NCBI RefSeq assembly: GCF_014191505.1
Contig: NZ_JACHWS010000003.1
Coordinates: forward strand, 620,001-684,000
DNA length: 64,000 nt
Direction of reading: 5' to 3'
From: Hoyosella altamirensis
GTDB lineage: Bacteria; Actinomycetota; Actinomycetes; Mycobacteriales; Mycobacteriaceae
Positions 8,688 through 18,033 of the stretch are shown here, piece by piece (within the stretch, counting starts at the first letter, position 1; the number at the start of each line of letters is the position of its first letter). The notes beneath the pieces are model-generated. The model worked only from the letters and a program-made list of their open reading frames with translations, had not been told where the DNA came from and searched no databases. The position numbers were made by a program, and so were the translations under genes.

Positions 8688-9614
8688 TCAAAAACCTAAC
8701 TTGCCCAGCTGTTTTGGGTCGCGCTGCCAATCCTTGGCAATCTTTACGTGCAGGTCGAGAAACACTTTGGTTCCGAAGATTCGCTCCAGTTGGGCGCGCG
8801 CCTTTATGCCCACTTCGCGAAGTCTCGCGCCGCCCTTTCCAATGATGATGGACTTTTGAGATGAACGCTCGACATAAAGATTTGCGAAGATTGTCAGAAT
8901 TGGATCCCCACGACGAGTCTTGCTGTCGTTCACCTCTTCGATGACAACCGCTAACGAATGAGGGAGTTCGTCACGAACGCCTTCGAGCGCAGCCTCCCGA
9001 ATGAGTTCGGCCATCAGAACGTTCTCTGGCTCGTCGGTCAGCTCGCCGTCTGGATAGAACGCCGGTCCGGGCGGCATGAGCGAACGCAGCAACGCGACGA
9101 CACGGTCAAGGTTCTCGCCTGAGGTCGCGGAAACCGGAATGACTTCCCGTTCCGGCCCTAATAGCTGCGACACTGCCAGCAGTTGCTCGACAACCCTGCT
9201 CTTCGACACCTTGTCAATCTTCGTGACTATGCCGAACAGGGTGGTCTTCGGCGCAACAGCACCGATCTGCTCGTGAATCCAGCGGTCGCCCGGTCCGATC
9301 TTCTCATCTGCGGGGATGCAGATCCCTACTGCATCCACCTCGGTGTACGTGTCACGCACCAGATCATTCAGCCGCTGCCCCAGCAGGGTTCGCGGTCGGT
9401 GCAAGCCCGGCGTATCAACGAGGATGATCTGCGCGTCCTCACGGTGAATGATCCCGCGAATGGTGTGGCGGGTGGTTTGCGGCCGTGATGAAGTAATCGC
9501 GACCTTTGCCCCCACAAGCGCGTTGGTCAGTGTTGATTTCCCGGTATTCGGACGACCGACGAGGCACACAAAGCCCGACCTGAAGTCGTCTGAACCCTCC
9601 GAAACATCACTCAC
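8688..9614 (-). CDS. era: GTPase Era
   Basis: Ribosome-assembly GTPase that binds the 3' end of 16S rRNA. G1 is [11 protein letters not shown]3 is [16 protein letters not shown] and G4 is [11 protein letters not shown]. The C-terminal KH domain includes [23 protein letters not shown] at 9614 overlaps the stop of the upstream CBS-domain gene and has AGGGAGA upstream, giving 308 residues, close to the family's usual 300. Era, the CNNM/CBS protein, ybeY and phoH form the standard actinobacterial cluster. Confidence 0.94.
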   Translation of the reverse strand: MSDVSEGSDDFRSGFVCLVGRPNTGKSTLTNALVGAKVAITSSRPQTTRHTIRGIIHREDAQIILVDTPGLHRPRTLLGQRLNDLVRDTYTEVDAVGICIPADEKIGPGDRWIHEQIGAVAPKTTLFGIVTKIDKVSKSRVVEQLLAVSQLLGPEREVIPVSATSGENLDRVVALLRSLMPPGPAFYPDGELTDEPENVLMAELIREAALEGVRDELPHSLAVVIEEVNDSKTRRGDPILTIFANLYVERSSQKSIIIGKGGARLREVGIKARAQLERIFGTKVFLDLHVKIAKDWQRDPKQLGKLGF

Positions 9615-10947
9615 CACGTGTCTCCCTGCTTCCCTGAGTTGAGTCAGCCCGAGATTCACCCTCAGGCTTACTGTTGGCGCCGATGGATTCGCGGGCGATC
9701 ACGGTATGAACACGCACTCGGCCGCGAACGTCCTCTCCCCCTTCAGCGGTGAGGTGGAGCCCCTGAACGTCCACTGTCGAGCCTGGCAGTGGCACGCGGC
9801 CCAGCACGTGCGCAATCAGACCACCAACAGTCTCAACCTCATCGTCTTCGACGCGCGTCCCGAACAGTTCGCCGAGGTCTTCGATGGGCAGCCGCGCCGA
9901 GACGCGGTATACACCGTCACCAAGCGGCTCGACCGGAGCCTGCTCATTCGTGTCGTACTCATCAGCGATTTCACCGACAATTTCTTCCAGAATGTCTTCG
10001 ATCGTGACGATCCCCGCGATTCCGCCGTATTCGTCGACGAGCACAACGAGGTGGTTTCGGTCGCGCTGCATCTCACGTAGAAGACTGTCGAGCGGCTTCG
10101 TGTCCGGCACGAACACCGCGGGACGCATGAGGTCGCGCACGATGACACTTCGGCCACCGTCGACCGCCGTGTAGGTCTGCCGGACGAGGTCTTTCAGATA
10201 GACGACGCCGCGGATGTCATCAATGTTCTCGCCGATCACGGGGATTCGCGAATGGCCACTGCGCACCGCGAGAGTTGTCGCCTGCCCGGCGTTCTTATCC
10301 TCTTCGATCCACACCATTTCAGTTCGCGGAACCATCACTTCACGAGCAATGGTGTCGCCGAGTTCGAACACCGACTGGATCATGCGGTGCTCGTCCGCTG
10401 CCACCACCCCGCGTTCCTGCGCGAGATCGACAAGTTCGCGCAGTTCGATTTCCGACGCGAACGGTCCGTTACGGAATCCCTTTCCTGGTGTTACTGCGTT
10501 GCCGAGGAGGATCATCACCCGCATCAGCGGGCCAAGCAGCGAGCCGAGCAGACGCAGCGGCCAGGAAGTCGCGATGGCAATCGAGTATGCGTGCTGACGT
10601 CCGAGAGTCCTCGGCCCCACACCGATCAGCACGTAGCTGACAACAACCATGATGGCCGCGCACAGGAGCAGTGCCCACCGCGTCTCGAACTGGTCGAGCA
10701 GAAAAGCGGCGAGCAGCACTGTGGCTGCTATCTCACACGCGACACGGAGCAAAACTGTCAGATTGACGTACTGGGGCCGGTTCCGCACGAGCTGCGTCAA
10801 CCCGCTCGCACCAGCCTGGCGGCTTTGCACAAGCTCTTCGATGCGCGCGAGCGACAAAGTGTTCAGCGCAGCATCCGTCGCCGCGAAGAGCCCGCCAAGA
10901 AGCACAAGGAGGACGACGCCGCCGAGCAGCATCACATCAGTAGTCAC
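9607..10947 (-). CDS. CNNM/CorC-family membrane protein with CBS domains
   Basis: Integral membrane protein of 446 residues. The N-terminal CNNM (DUF21) region starts with [20 protein letters not shown] and has about four hydrophobic segments to residue ~150. A CBS pair follows ([20 protein letters not shown] and [20 protein letters not shown]), then a CorC/HlyC transporter-associated domain near the C-terminus ([20 protein letters not shown]). The family is linked to Mg2+ or Co2+ efflux and is often annotated as hemolysin-like, but the substrate is not shown here. It overlaps era by 8 bases and follows ybeY by 9. Confidence 0.88.
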   Translation of the reverse strand: MTTDVMLLGGVVLLVLLGGLFAATDAALNTLSLARIEELVQSRQAGASGLTQLVRNRPQYVNLTVLLRVACEIAATVLLAAFLLDQFETRWALLLCAAIMVVVSYVLIGVGPRTLGRQHAYSIAIATSWPLRLLGSLLGPLMRVMILLGNAVTPGKGFRNGPFASEIELRELVDLAQERGVVAADEHRMIQSVFELGDTIAREVMVPRTEMVWIEEDKNAGQATTLAVRSGHSRIPVIGENIDDIRGVVYLKDLVRQTYTAVDGGRSVIVRDLMRPAVFVPDTKPLDSLLREMQRDRNHLVVLVDEYGGIAGIVTIEDILEEIVGEIADEYDTNEQAPVEPLGDGVYRVSARLPIEDLGELFGTRVEDDEVETVGGLIAHVLGRVPLPGSTVDVQGLHLTAEGGEDVRGRVRVHTVIARESIGANSKPEGESRADSTQGSRETRGE

Positions 10948-10956
10948 CTGTGATGC

Positions 10957-11505
10957 CTATCGGAGCTCATCGGGGTCGTTCAGCAGGCCGACCTTGCCTA
11001 GCAACCTGCGGTCGCGCTCGATTTGCGCAACTTTGCGTGCCTCCGCTTGGCGCAGCTCAAACCAGTCGCTGAGGAGCGAGTTCTGCAGCGCGAACATCTC
11101 CTTCTCCTCATCGGGCTCGGCGTGGTCATAGCCGAGGAGGTGCAGGACGCCGTGGATGGTCAGCAATGCCAATTCATGATCGACAGAGTGACCGGCCTGT
11201 TTAGCCTGCTTCGCCGCGAACTGGGGACAGATCACGATGTCGCCCAGCATCGCCGGTCCCGGCGAGGAGGCGTCAGGGCGCGCCCCGGGGATCATCTCGT
11301 CCATCGGGAAGGACATCACATCTGTAGGTCCAGGCAGGTCCATCCACCGTTGATGAAGCTCGGACATCGCGTCGAGGTCAACGAAGACCATCGAGAGTTC
11401 CGCCGCTGCGTGTACGTCGAGCTGATCTAGTACGTAACGTGCAACAGCGCTGAGGTCTTCCGCGGGTACCGCGACGCCACTCTCGTTGTTCACCTCAATG
11501 CTCAC
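10957..11505 (-). CDS. ybeY: Endoribonuclease YbeY
   Basis: Metal-dependent endoribonuclease involved in 16S rRNA maturation and ribosome quality control, 182 residues. The zinc-binding signature [11 protein letters not shown] is at residues 118-128. MSFPMDE and [11 protein letters not shown] are further family motifs. A C-terminal extension of about 45 residues after the core is common in actinobacteria. It lies between phoH and the CNNM/CBS gene and is probably co-transcribed with both. Confidence 0.94.
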   Translation of the reverse strand: MSIEVNNESGVAVPAEDLSAVARYVLDQLDVHAAAELSMVFVDLDAMSELHQRWMDLPGPTDVMSFPMDEMIPGARPDASSPGPAMLGDIVICPQFAAKQAKQAGHSVDHELALLTIHGVLHLLGYDHAEPDEEKEMFALQNSLLSDWFELRQAEARKVAQIERDRRLLGKVGLLNDPDELR

Positions 11506-11547
11506 TGCGAGAGCTCACCTTTCCCCGTCTCAGTTGTCCGCGAGCGA

Positions 11548-12684
11548 TCACCTGCGAGGAAACCGATGCTCGGCACGCCGCTGCGCCCTGTTGGCGAAGC
11601 GCCGCGCGTCATCCGAATCGGCCTCTTCCTCGAACCGTTCGTAAGCGTCGACGATATCCGACACCAACCGATGCCGCACCACGTCCCCACTCGTGAGGCG
11701 AATCAAATGGATTCCCTCGATGCCGGCGAGAATTTCTGTCGCGACGTGCAGCCCTGAACGTGTTCCCGTGGGGAGGTCCACCTGTGTCACGTCACCGGTC
11801 ACAACGATCTTCGACCCGAACCCTAAGCGAGTGAGAAACATTTTCATCTGCTCGCGTGTCGTGTTTTGGGCCTCGTCGAGAATGATGAAGGCATCGTTAA
11901 GCGTGCGGCCACGCATGTAGGCCAGTGGCGCCACCTCGATGACACCCGCCTGCATGAGCTTCGGGATCGCCTCAGGATCAATCATGTCGTGCAGTGCGTC
12001 GTACAGCGGACGCAGATAAGGGTCGATCTTCTCGTTCAAGGTGCCCGGGAGGAAGCCGAGGCGCTCTCCGGCTTCCACCGCTGGCCGGGTGAGGATGATG
12101 CGATTGACCTGCTTGGCTTGGAGTGCTTGAACTGCCTTCGCCATCGCGAGGTAGGTCTTGCCTGTACCGGCGGGACCGATACCGAAAACGATCGTTGCCG
12201 CATCAATCGAGTCGACATACGTTTTCTGGTTGAGAGTTTTCGGGCGGATGGTCTTGCCGCGCCGGGAGATGATGTCGAGGCTCAGCACCTCAGCAGGTGA
12301 CGTGGCGGTGCCGTCCGTGAGCATGGCCACTGATCTCTCGACGACATCCGTGGGGAGGTGCTGATCACGGCGCGCAATGGTCAAGAGTTCGCCAATCACA
12401 CGTTCAGCGAGCGCGACATCTGAAGCCAGACCAGTCAGCGTGACCTCGTTACCGCGGACGTGGATGTCTGCGTCGAGAAGATTCTCCAGCAACCTCAGAT
12501 TTTCATCCGCCGACCCGAGCAGCGGTAGCACCGATTGAGGCGGCAACTGCATAGTCGAGCGAACCGTCCGCTCTACGGGGCGAACCTGCTCTTCACCAGC
12601 GGGCCCGTCGGGCCCAGCACCGCCAATGTTGTCCTGAGGCGTCACGAGTGGAGTTAGACCTGCTTCCTCTGAATCCGGCAGCAC
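11548..12684 (-). CDS. phoH: PhoH-like ATPase
   Basis: Predicted ATPase or RNA helicase-like protein of the PhoH/PhoL family, 378 residues. Walker A is GPAGTGKTYLAMAKA, and FIILDEAQNTTREQMKMFLTR holds Walker B. An N-terminal KH-like region (about 60-130, DADIHVRGNEVTLTG) precedes the ATPase. The start is a GTG without a clear ribosome-binding site; an internal ATG at 12552 is an alternative that would give about 334 residues. It begins the phoH-ybeY-CNNM-era cluster. Confidence 0.9.
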   Translation of the reverse strand: MLPDSEEAGLTPLVTPQDNIGGAGPDGPAGEEQVRPVERTVRSTMQLPPQSVLPLLGSADENLRLLENLLDADIHVRGNEVTLTGLASDVALAERVIGELLTIARRDQHLPTDVVERSVAMLTDGTATSPAEVLSLDIISRRGKTIRPKTLNQKTYVDSIDAATIVFGIGPAGTGKTYLAMAKAVQALQAKQVNRIILTRPAVEAGERLGFLPGTLNEKIDPYLRPLYDALHDMIDPEAIPKLMQAGVIEVAPLAYMRGRTLNDAFIILDEAQNTTREQMKMFLTRLGFGSKIVVTGDVTQVDLPTGTRSGLHVATEILAGIEGIHLIRLTSGDVVRHRLVSDIVDAYERFEEEADSDDARRFANRAQRRAEHRFPRR

Positions 12685-12791
12685 ACCGCGTGGCTGCAGA
12701 CTTTGTGTCTTGTCTCAGTCTAGGACGCGCAACGCGTTTCGTCGCCCCGGTATTGATCAGGCGTTAGGGCCAGGAGGGCAACTGAGCAGGA

Positions 12792-12829
12792 ATGGGTTGA
12801 CGGTTCCCGCGCGGGAACCGTCAACCCAT
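12792..12829. terminator. Perfect 38-bp palindrome between the DUF1876 gene and phoH
   Basis: Bases 12792-12810 are an exact reverse complement of 12811-12829, with no spacer. The arm starts ATGGGTTGACGGTTCCCGC. It lies 35 bases after the stop of the DUF1876 gene and about 110 bases before phoH, both on the minus strand. The simplest reading is an I-shaped terminator lacking a T-run, as is common in actinobacteria. A protein-binding site for phoH control is the alternative. Confidence 0.6.
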
Positions 12830-12864
12830 AGGGAAGCCAGGAGCGCTTCGAGCTTTTTCGGCCT

Positions 12865-13134
12865 CTACGTCGTCACGTGCGCTGGCACGTGTGTGCTCGA
12901 CTCGATGTCCGTAGCCGTTTGCTCAATCAGCTGATGTGAAAGATCAGCGAGCGCGCGCGCCGCGGCTAATTCGTCACCGATTAGAGGGACGTCCCGGTCA
13001 TCCGGATTCTTCCGGGCGACACCGGTGGCGACAAGCTTTCGCGAGCCTTCGTCGGCATGCAGCCGGGCTTCAGCGTGCGTCTGCCCATTTCTCTCATCGA
13101 TAAGGATCTCTACCGACCAGTGCTTGTCCTGCAT
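12865..13134 (-). CDS. DUF1876 family small protein
   Basis: Protein of 89 residues that starts MQDKHWSVEILIDERNGQTH and contains ARLHADEGSRKLVATGVARKNPDD and AARALADLSHQLI. This matches the DUF1876 family, which in M. tuberculosis includes dormancy-induced members (Rv1738, Rv2632c) with a fold resembling ribosome hibernation factors. Its biochemical role is not established. ATG at 13134 is preceded by GGAAGGAGAAGTG, a strong site, so the upstream in-frame ATG at 13176 is unlikely. Confidence 0.82.
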   Translation of the reverse strand: MQDKHWSVEILIDERNGQTHAEARLHADEGSRKLVATGVARKNPDDRDVPLIGDELAAARALADLSHQLIEQTATDIESSTHVPAHVTT

Positions 13135-13200
13135 CACTTCTCCTTCCGCCGTATGTCCAGGTTCGTCCTGTTCCATTCCGATGTCCAGAGGAGAAGGTGA

Positions 13201-13974
13201 TCAATATCTCATCGGAGTGTTGTCCCATCGCGCCGTCAGCACTCCCAGCGCACCGAGTGTCACCGCCGCAGCAGTGGAAGTGCGCAGGATTGTCGGGCCC
13301 AAACGCACAGGCTGCGCACCGGCTTGCGTGAATTGTTCCGTCTCTTCGGGGCTCACTCCGCCTTCGGGGCCCACGATGAGCAGGATCGATCGGACGTCGC
13401 CGACCGCGTGCACGACAGTGGCAAGCGCCTCGGTCGCGTCTTCGTGGAGGACTACCGCTGTTCCGCTGGCTGCAACGGTCGCAGCGATTGCAGCCGCGAC
13501 GTCGCGGCTTGTCGCAAGTTTATGGACCAGCGGGATATGCGCACGCCGCGCCTGCTTCGCCGCGCTCGCAGCCACGCGTTGCCAGCGTTCAACGTTCTTG
13601 TGGGCCTTCGGGCCCTGCCAGCGCGCGACGCACCGAGCTGCCTCCCAAGGGATGATCTCGTCGGCACCCGCCTCAGTCATCAACTCGACTGCAAGCTCGG
13701 ACCGGTCCGACTTGGGCAGCGCCTGAACCACCACAACCCGCGGGACAGGCTCAGCAATGGATTCCCGGCGCTCGACTCGAACCTCAAGGGTGTCCTTGCC
13801 GACGGTCACAGCAGTCCCCCAGGCGACACCTCCGCGGCCATCAGCCAGCACCACCTGTTCGCCGATTCTGATACGCCGAACCGTCGCCGCATGTCGGCCC
13901 TCTGGCCCGTCAAGGATGGCTAGGTCTCCGGCGCTGGGCGGCAATGGGTCGAGATAGAAGACCGTCGCCGCCAC
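13201..13974 (-). CDS. rsmE: 16S rRNA (uracil-1498-N3)-methyltransferase RsmE
   Basis: SPOUT-class methyltransferase of 257 residues that modifies U1498 in the decoding region of 16S rRNA. The N-terminal PUA-like part includes GPEGRHAATVRRIRIGEQVVL. The knotted SAM-binding end contains LLIVGPEGGVSPEETEQF and VRLGPTILRTSTAAAVTLGAL. It starts two bases after dnaJ and is surely in its operon, the same order as in mycobacteria. Confidence 0.94.
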   Translation of the reverse strand: MAATVFYLDPLPPSAGDLAILDGPEGRHAATVRRIRIGEQVVLADGRGGVAWGTAVTVGKDTLEVRVERRESIAEPVPRVVVVQALPKSDRSELAVELMTEAGADEIIPWEAARCVARWQGPKAHKNVERWQRVAASAAKQARRAHIPLVHKLATSRDVAAAIAATVAASGTAVVLHEDATEALATVVHAVGDVRSILLIVGPEGGVSPEETEQFTQAGAQPVRLGPTILRTSTAAAVTLGALGVLTARWDNTPMRY

Positions 13975-13976
13975 CG

Positions 13977-15131
13977 TCAGCGCCCGCTCACGAAGTCCCG
14001 GAGCTTGGAGAAGATCTTGCTGCCGTGGTGCGATGCGCTGGTCACCACTTCGGCTGCGTCGCGTCCACGTGCATTTCGGAACGACTCGAGAAGGTCAGCC
14101 TGCTTGCCGTCGAGTTTCGTCGGGATCACTACCTCGAGGTGTGCGTAAAGGTCCCCACGTGTACCCGCCCGGAGCCTCGGCATGCCCTGGCCTGGAATCG
14201 TGGCAACTGCACCCGGCTGAGTGCCTGGCTCCACCGACAACTCGATCGGGCCGTCGATGAGGCTCTCGACAGTGACGGTGGTGCCCAGGGCAGCATCAAC
14301 CATGGGGATTTTCACTGTGCAGTGCAGCGAGTCGCCATCACGCACGAAGACCTCGTGCGGCTGCTCGACTACCTCGACGTAGAGGTCTCCAGCGGGACCG
14401 CCGCCAGGCCCTACTTCGCCCTGACTTGCGAGCCTGACCCGCATCCCGTTTGCCACACCTGCCGGTATGCGCACAGCGATGTCGCGGCGAGCACGCACGC
14501 GACCTTCGCCGGCGCACTTCCGGCAAGGGTCGGGAATGATCTGACCGAAACCGTTGCACGTCGGGCATTGCCGTGTCGTCATGACCTGCCCGAGAAAACT
14601 GCGCTGAACTGACTGGATTTCGCCGGCCCCGCGGCAGGTGTCGCACTGCACTGGTTTCGAGTCACCATTCGCGCCGGACCCCGTGCAGGTATCGCACAAG
14701 ATCGCGGTGTCCACGGTGACGTCCTTGGTGACACCCTCCGCGCATTCAGCGAGGTCGAGCCGAACCTTGATGAGGGCATCAGCGCCAGGCTGGACACGGC
14801 TTCGGGGGCCGCGTGACCCCATTCCCCCGGCACCGCCGAAGAATGCCTCGAATACGTCGCCGAGACCACCGAAGCCTTGCGCTCCGAAACCGGCACCGGC
14901 GCCTCCGCCTGGACCGTCGAGCGGGTCCCCGCCCATGTCAACGATCTTCCGCTTCTGCGGGTCGCTCAGAATCTCGTACGCCGTCGTCGCGTCTTTGAAC
15001 CGTTCCTGGGCCGCCGGGTCGGGATTCACATCGGGGTGAAATTCCCGTGCGAGCTTCCGGTACGCGCGCTTGATCTCCTGATCAGTCGCCGTCTTGGAAA
15101 CGCCGAGCGTCCCGTAATAGTCACGTGCCAC
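13977..15131 (-). CDS. dnaJ: Chaperone DnaJ (DnaJ2)
   Basis: Full-length type I DnaJ of 384 residues. The J domain at the N-terminus ([20 protein letters not shown]) carries the HPD motif in [11 protein letters not shown] Gly/Phe-rich linker follows, then four zinc-binding CxxCxGxG repeats: [27 protein letters not shown] and CRKCAGEGR. It stimulates DnaK ATPase in protein folding. It sits downstream of hrcA and upstream of rsmE, the usual hrcA-dnaJ2-rsmE order. Confidence 0.95.
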   Translation of the reverse strand: MARDYYGTLGVSKTATDQEIKRAYRKLAREFHPDVNPDPAAQERFKDATTAYEILSDPQKRKIVDMGGDPLDGPGGGAGAGFGAQGFGGLGDVFEAFFGGAGGMGSRGPRSRVQPGADALIKVRLDLAECAEGVTKDVTVDTAILCDTCTGSGANGDSKPVQCDTCRGAGEIQSVQRSFLGQVMTTRQCPTCNGFGQIIPDPCRKCAGEGRVRARRDIAVRIPAGVANGMRVRLASQGEVGPGGGPAGDLYVEVVEQPHEVFVRDGDSLHCTVKIPMVDAALGTTVTVESLIDGPIELSVEPGTQPGAVATIPGQGMPRLRAGTRGDLYAHLEVVIPTKLDGKQADLLESFRNARGRDAAEVVTSASHHGSKIFSKLRDFVSGR

Positions 15132-15297
15132 GTTTGTGTTCTGTCCTGTTCCTCATCATGCGGATCTCAACTTGACCCGAAGAATGCCACCCAGAAATGT
15201 CACTAATGGGCGCGGCGGATAACCAACCTCTGACGGTACTCCCCTTGACGCCCGGCACCATACTGCATGGCTGCAGAGCCGGCGCACGCACCTCGTC

Positions 15298-16332
15298 TCA
15301 TCTCGCGGAGAGGACCTCCCCCACGTAGCGGGCGACCGCTGACACAGCGGCGATTGCCCACGGGTAGTCCATACGGGTCGGGCCGAGTACGCCAACGCCA
15401 CCGAAGGTCGCGCCCGCGGCGCCATACCCAGTCGAGATGACGGACGTCGCCCGGATCTGTTCGTCTTCCATTTCCTCACCGATCCGGACTGTCACCATTC
15501 CCGGGTGCTGAGCCGCGGCGAGTAGTTTGAGAACGACTACTTGCTCCTCGAGCGCCTCCAGAATCTGCAGCATCGCCCCAGGGCTGCCGCCAAAGTCAGC
15601 AGCATTGGCGGTCAGATTCGAGGTACCGCCGAGAACCAGCCGGTCCTCGCTGCGCTCAACGAGCGTCTCGACAAGGACGGTCGCTGACCGCACCACCGGG
15701 TCGCGCATGTCATGATCGACCTGATTTGCAAGTTCAGCGACGGCGACCGAGGCCGCTGAAAGATGTTTACCTTCGAGCGCTTGACCGAGCAGCACCCGGA
15801 GTGTGCTCACCTGCTCTTCACTGATGACGTCACCGAGTTCCACCAGACGCTGGTCGACGCGTCCGGTGTCCATGATCACCACAAGCAGCAGTCGCGCTGG
15901 ATTCAGCGGCACGACCTCGATATGCCGCACTTTCGATGACGTCAAGGTGGGGTACTGCAGCACTGCCACCTGGCGGGTGAGCTGTGCAAGCAGCCGTACC
16001 GCGCGGCGCAAGACGTCATCGAGGTCGACTCCGCCCTCGAGAAACTCCATGATCGCGCGCCGCTCGCCCTGCGAGAGTGGCTTAACTTCGGCTATCCGGT
16101 CGACGAACTGCCGATATCCCTTGTCGGTCGGCACCCGCCCCGACGACGTGTGTGGCTGCCGAATGTAGCCCTCAGCCTCGAGAACTGCCATGTCGTTACG
16201 AACCGTGGCGCTCGACACCCCAAGCCCGTGACGATCAACCAGAGCCTTGGACCCGACCGGCTCATGCGTCGAAACGTAGTCCGACACGATGGCTTGCAAC
16301 ACCGCGAAGCGCCTGTCATCCGTGCTCGGCAT
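15298..16332 (-). CDS. hrcA: Heat-inducible transcription repressor HrcA
   Basis: Repressor of 344 residues with an N-terminal winged helix ([20 protein letters not shown] and [21 protein letters not shown]). A GAF-like and dimerisation region follows, ending [20 protein letters not shown]. HrcA binds CIRCE elements in front of groEL-type genes. I found no CIRCE sequence (TTAGCACTC inverted repeat) next to this gene. A 165-base gap to dnaJ shows no obvious feature. Confidence 0.94.
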   Translation of the reverse strand: MPSTDDRRFAVLQAIVSDYVSTHEPVGSKALVDRHGLGVSSATVRNDMAVLEAEGYIRQPHTSSGRVPTDKGYRQFVDRIAEVKPLSQGERRAIMEFLEGGVDLDDVLRRAVRLLAQLTRQVAVLQYPTLTSSKVRHIEVVPLNPARLLLVVIMDTGRVDQRLVELGDVISEEQVSTLRVLLGQALEGKHLSAASVAVAELANQVDHDMRDPVVRSATVLVETLVERSEDRLVLGGTSNLTANAADFGGSPGAMLQILEALEEQVVVLKLLAAAQHPGMVTVRIGEEMEDEQIRATSVISTGYGAAGATFGGVGVLGPTRMDYPWAIAAVSAVARYVGEVLSAR

Positions 16333-16435
16333 CGTTCACCACCTCCCCGACATCGATATGCCGCAACGAAGACCCATTTTAGCCCGGTCTATAACCAGCA
16401 GTTATGCCATAGGCGAAGTGAAGATTGCCACGTCT

Positions 16436-17635
16436 TCATTCTGCGGTCACGATCTGTCTCACCACACCGTCCGCAAGCAGACGTCCCCGGCCAGTCAGCC
16501 GCAGCCTACCCCCGGCGATCTCAGCAAGCCCCTCATCGGCGCATCTCTCTGCTGCCGCGCGCTCCGCAGGAGACAACCGGCGAAGCGAGAGGCCAGCCCG
16601 CATCCGCACCGCGAGCATCACGTACTCGAGGTGCTGATCTTCCGGGGAGAGCGTCTCGACGCCTCCTACTGGCAGTAGACCGGAAGCGAGTTGATCGGCG
16701 TAGCGAGCTGGATGTTTGGCGTTCCACCAGCGCACACCCCCGACATGACTATGCGCTCCGGGCCCCAATCCCCACCAGTTCGACTCGTTCCAGTACCCGA
16801 CGTTGTGGCGGCAGATAGCCTCCTCATTCGCGGCCCAGTTCGATACTTCGTACCACTGAAACCCAGCTGCGGCGAGACGCGAGTCAATCAGCTCATACCT
16901 CGCTGCCAGCACATCATCGTCAGGCGCGGGCATCTCTCCCTTTCTGATCCTGCGCGCCAGCGCCGTACCGTCTTCAACTATGAGTGCGTAGGCCGAAACA
17001 TGGTCAGCCCCAGCTGCGAGAACCGCGTCGAGCGACGCGTCGAGGTCGCTGTCTCGTTCGCCGGGAGTTCCATAGATGAGGTCGAGATTCACGTGTTCAA
17101 ATCCGGCCTCGCGTGCTTCTCGAGCCGCGGAAATGGCGCGTCCCGGGGTGTGGGTCCGGTCAAGCGCGGCCAGCACGTGCTGCGCAGCCGACTGCATGCC
17201 CAGAGAGACCCTGGTAAAGCCTGCCTCTCGAATAGCCTGAAAGAACTGTGGCGATGTGGACTCCGGGTTCGCTTCAGTAGTGACCTCAGCGTTCGGCCGC
17301 ATGCCGAAGTTGTTCGAGATCGTGTCGATAACGTCAGCAAGAGCCGCGGCACCCAGTAACGACGGCGTCCCACCGCCCACGAAGACGGACTCAGCCTGCG
17401 GTACTCCGGCCGCACTCAGCATCTTCGCCGCGAGTTCCGTCTCTCGCTTGAACGCCTCGAGCCAGGATTCCGGCGATGCCGAACTGCCGAGTTCCCCGGC
17501 TGTGTAAGTGTTGAAATCGCAGTAGCCGCAGCGCGTCGCACAAAACGGGACGTGCACGTAGATGCCGAATCGCCTTTCAGACACCGTGTTCATGGCCGAC
17601 GCCGGGAGGACTAACTCGTGGGCGGGAAGTGACAT
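16436..17635 (-). CDS. hemW: Radical SAM heme chaperone HemW (HemN-like)
   Basis: Radical SAM protein of 399 residues. The cluster motif is CATRCGYC, next to FGIYVHVPF. GGTPSLL and TEANPES are also present, and the C-terminal HemN_C region is there. Proteins of this group were long called oxygen-independent coproporphyrinogen III oxidase, but most are now considered HemW, which inserts heme into target proteins. ATG at 17635 has GGAACGG upstream. It is divergent from the cysteine leader and sirA operon. Confidence 0.88.
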   Translation of the reverse strand: MSLPAHELVLPASAMNTVSERRFGIYVHVPFCATRCGYCDFNTYTAGELGSSASPESWLEAFKRETELAAKMLSAAGVPQAESVFVGGGTPSLLGAAALADVIDTISNNFGMRPNAEVTTEANPESTSPQFFQAIREAGFTRVSLGMQSAAQHVLAALDRTHTPGRAISAAREAREAGFEHVNLDLIYGTPGERDSDLDASLDAVLAAGADHVSAYALIVEDGTALARRIRKGEMPAPDDDVLAARYELIDSRLAAAGFQWYEVSNWAANEEAICRHNVGYWNESNWWGLGPGAHSHVGGVRWWNAKHPARYADQLASGLLPVGGVETLSPEDQHLEYVMLAVRMRAGLSLRRLSPAERAAAERCADEGLAEIAGGRLRLTGRGRLLADGVVRQIVTAE

Positions 17636-17811
17636 TTTTTCCGTTCCTGGGCTGGACATGTGCTTCCAGTGTGCCCGCTTCTCGCATCCGGTCCGAAACA
17701 CAATCGGACGAGACACGCTGCTGATACGCGGTACCGGGTATCGAAAACATGCCTTTTTCAGCGTCTACCTGCGCGTTCGGGACGTATCCCGATCCATGGC
17801 ACAATGGACGG

Positions 17812-17907
17812 GTGAGTGGACCAGGGGTATGGCTGGCTGGCACGCGGCTTGTGCAGCGCCGCCATATTGATTTCAAGCGTGTCAATAGCTGCGGCTGTCG
17901 CCCGTAG
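17812..17907 (+). CDS. Cysteine-rich leader peptide upstream of sirA (putative attenuator uORF)
   Basis: A 31-codon frame starting at GTG 17812 and ending TAG 17907. The C-terminal part reads QRRHIDFKRVNSCGCRP. The RRH-hydrophobic-D-hydrophobic-xRV core followed by terminal cysteines resembles the short leader peptides that precede cysteine and sulfur genes in actinobacteria. A CACAAT sequence six bases before the GTG fits a -10 element of a leaderless transcript. The stop lies 126 bases before sirA. In mycobacteria such leaderless cysteine-codon ORFs act in cis: ribosome stalling when Cys-tRNA is low raises downstream expression. Function here is inferred. Confidence 0.7.
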   Translation: MSGPGVWLAGTRLVQRRHIDFKRVNSCGCRP

Positions 17908-18033
17908 CTGCCTGCGCATGCCCGGTTCAACGGGGAAGTCCGCTCGGCTGAAAGCGCCAGCCTCACACGTCCAGGTAGCTTGAACTCGCGCAAACCGGAC
18001 AGTCCACGTCAGATCTTGTTTCAGGAGCATTGA

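Noticed and set aside
16333-16435. CIRCE element near hrcA
   Set aside because: No TTAGCACTC-like inverted repeat was found on either side of hrcA in this window.
17908-18033. Defined attenuator hairpin after the first cysteine leader
   Set aside because: A short GTTCAA/TTGAAC pairing (17925-17930, 17980-17985) exists, but no stem clearly hides the sirA ribosome-binding site, so no structure is annotated.
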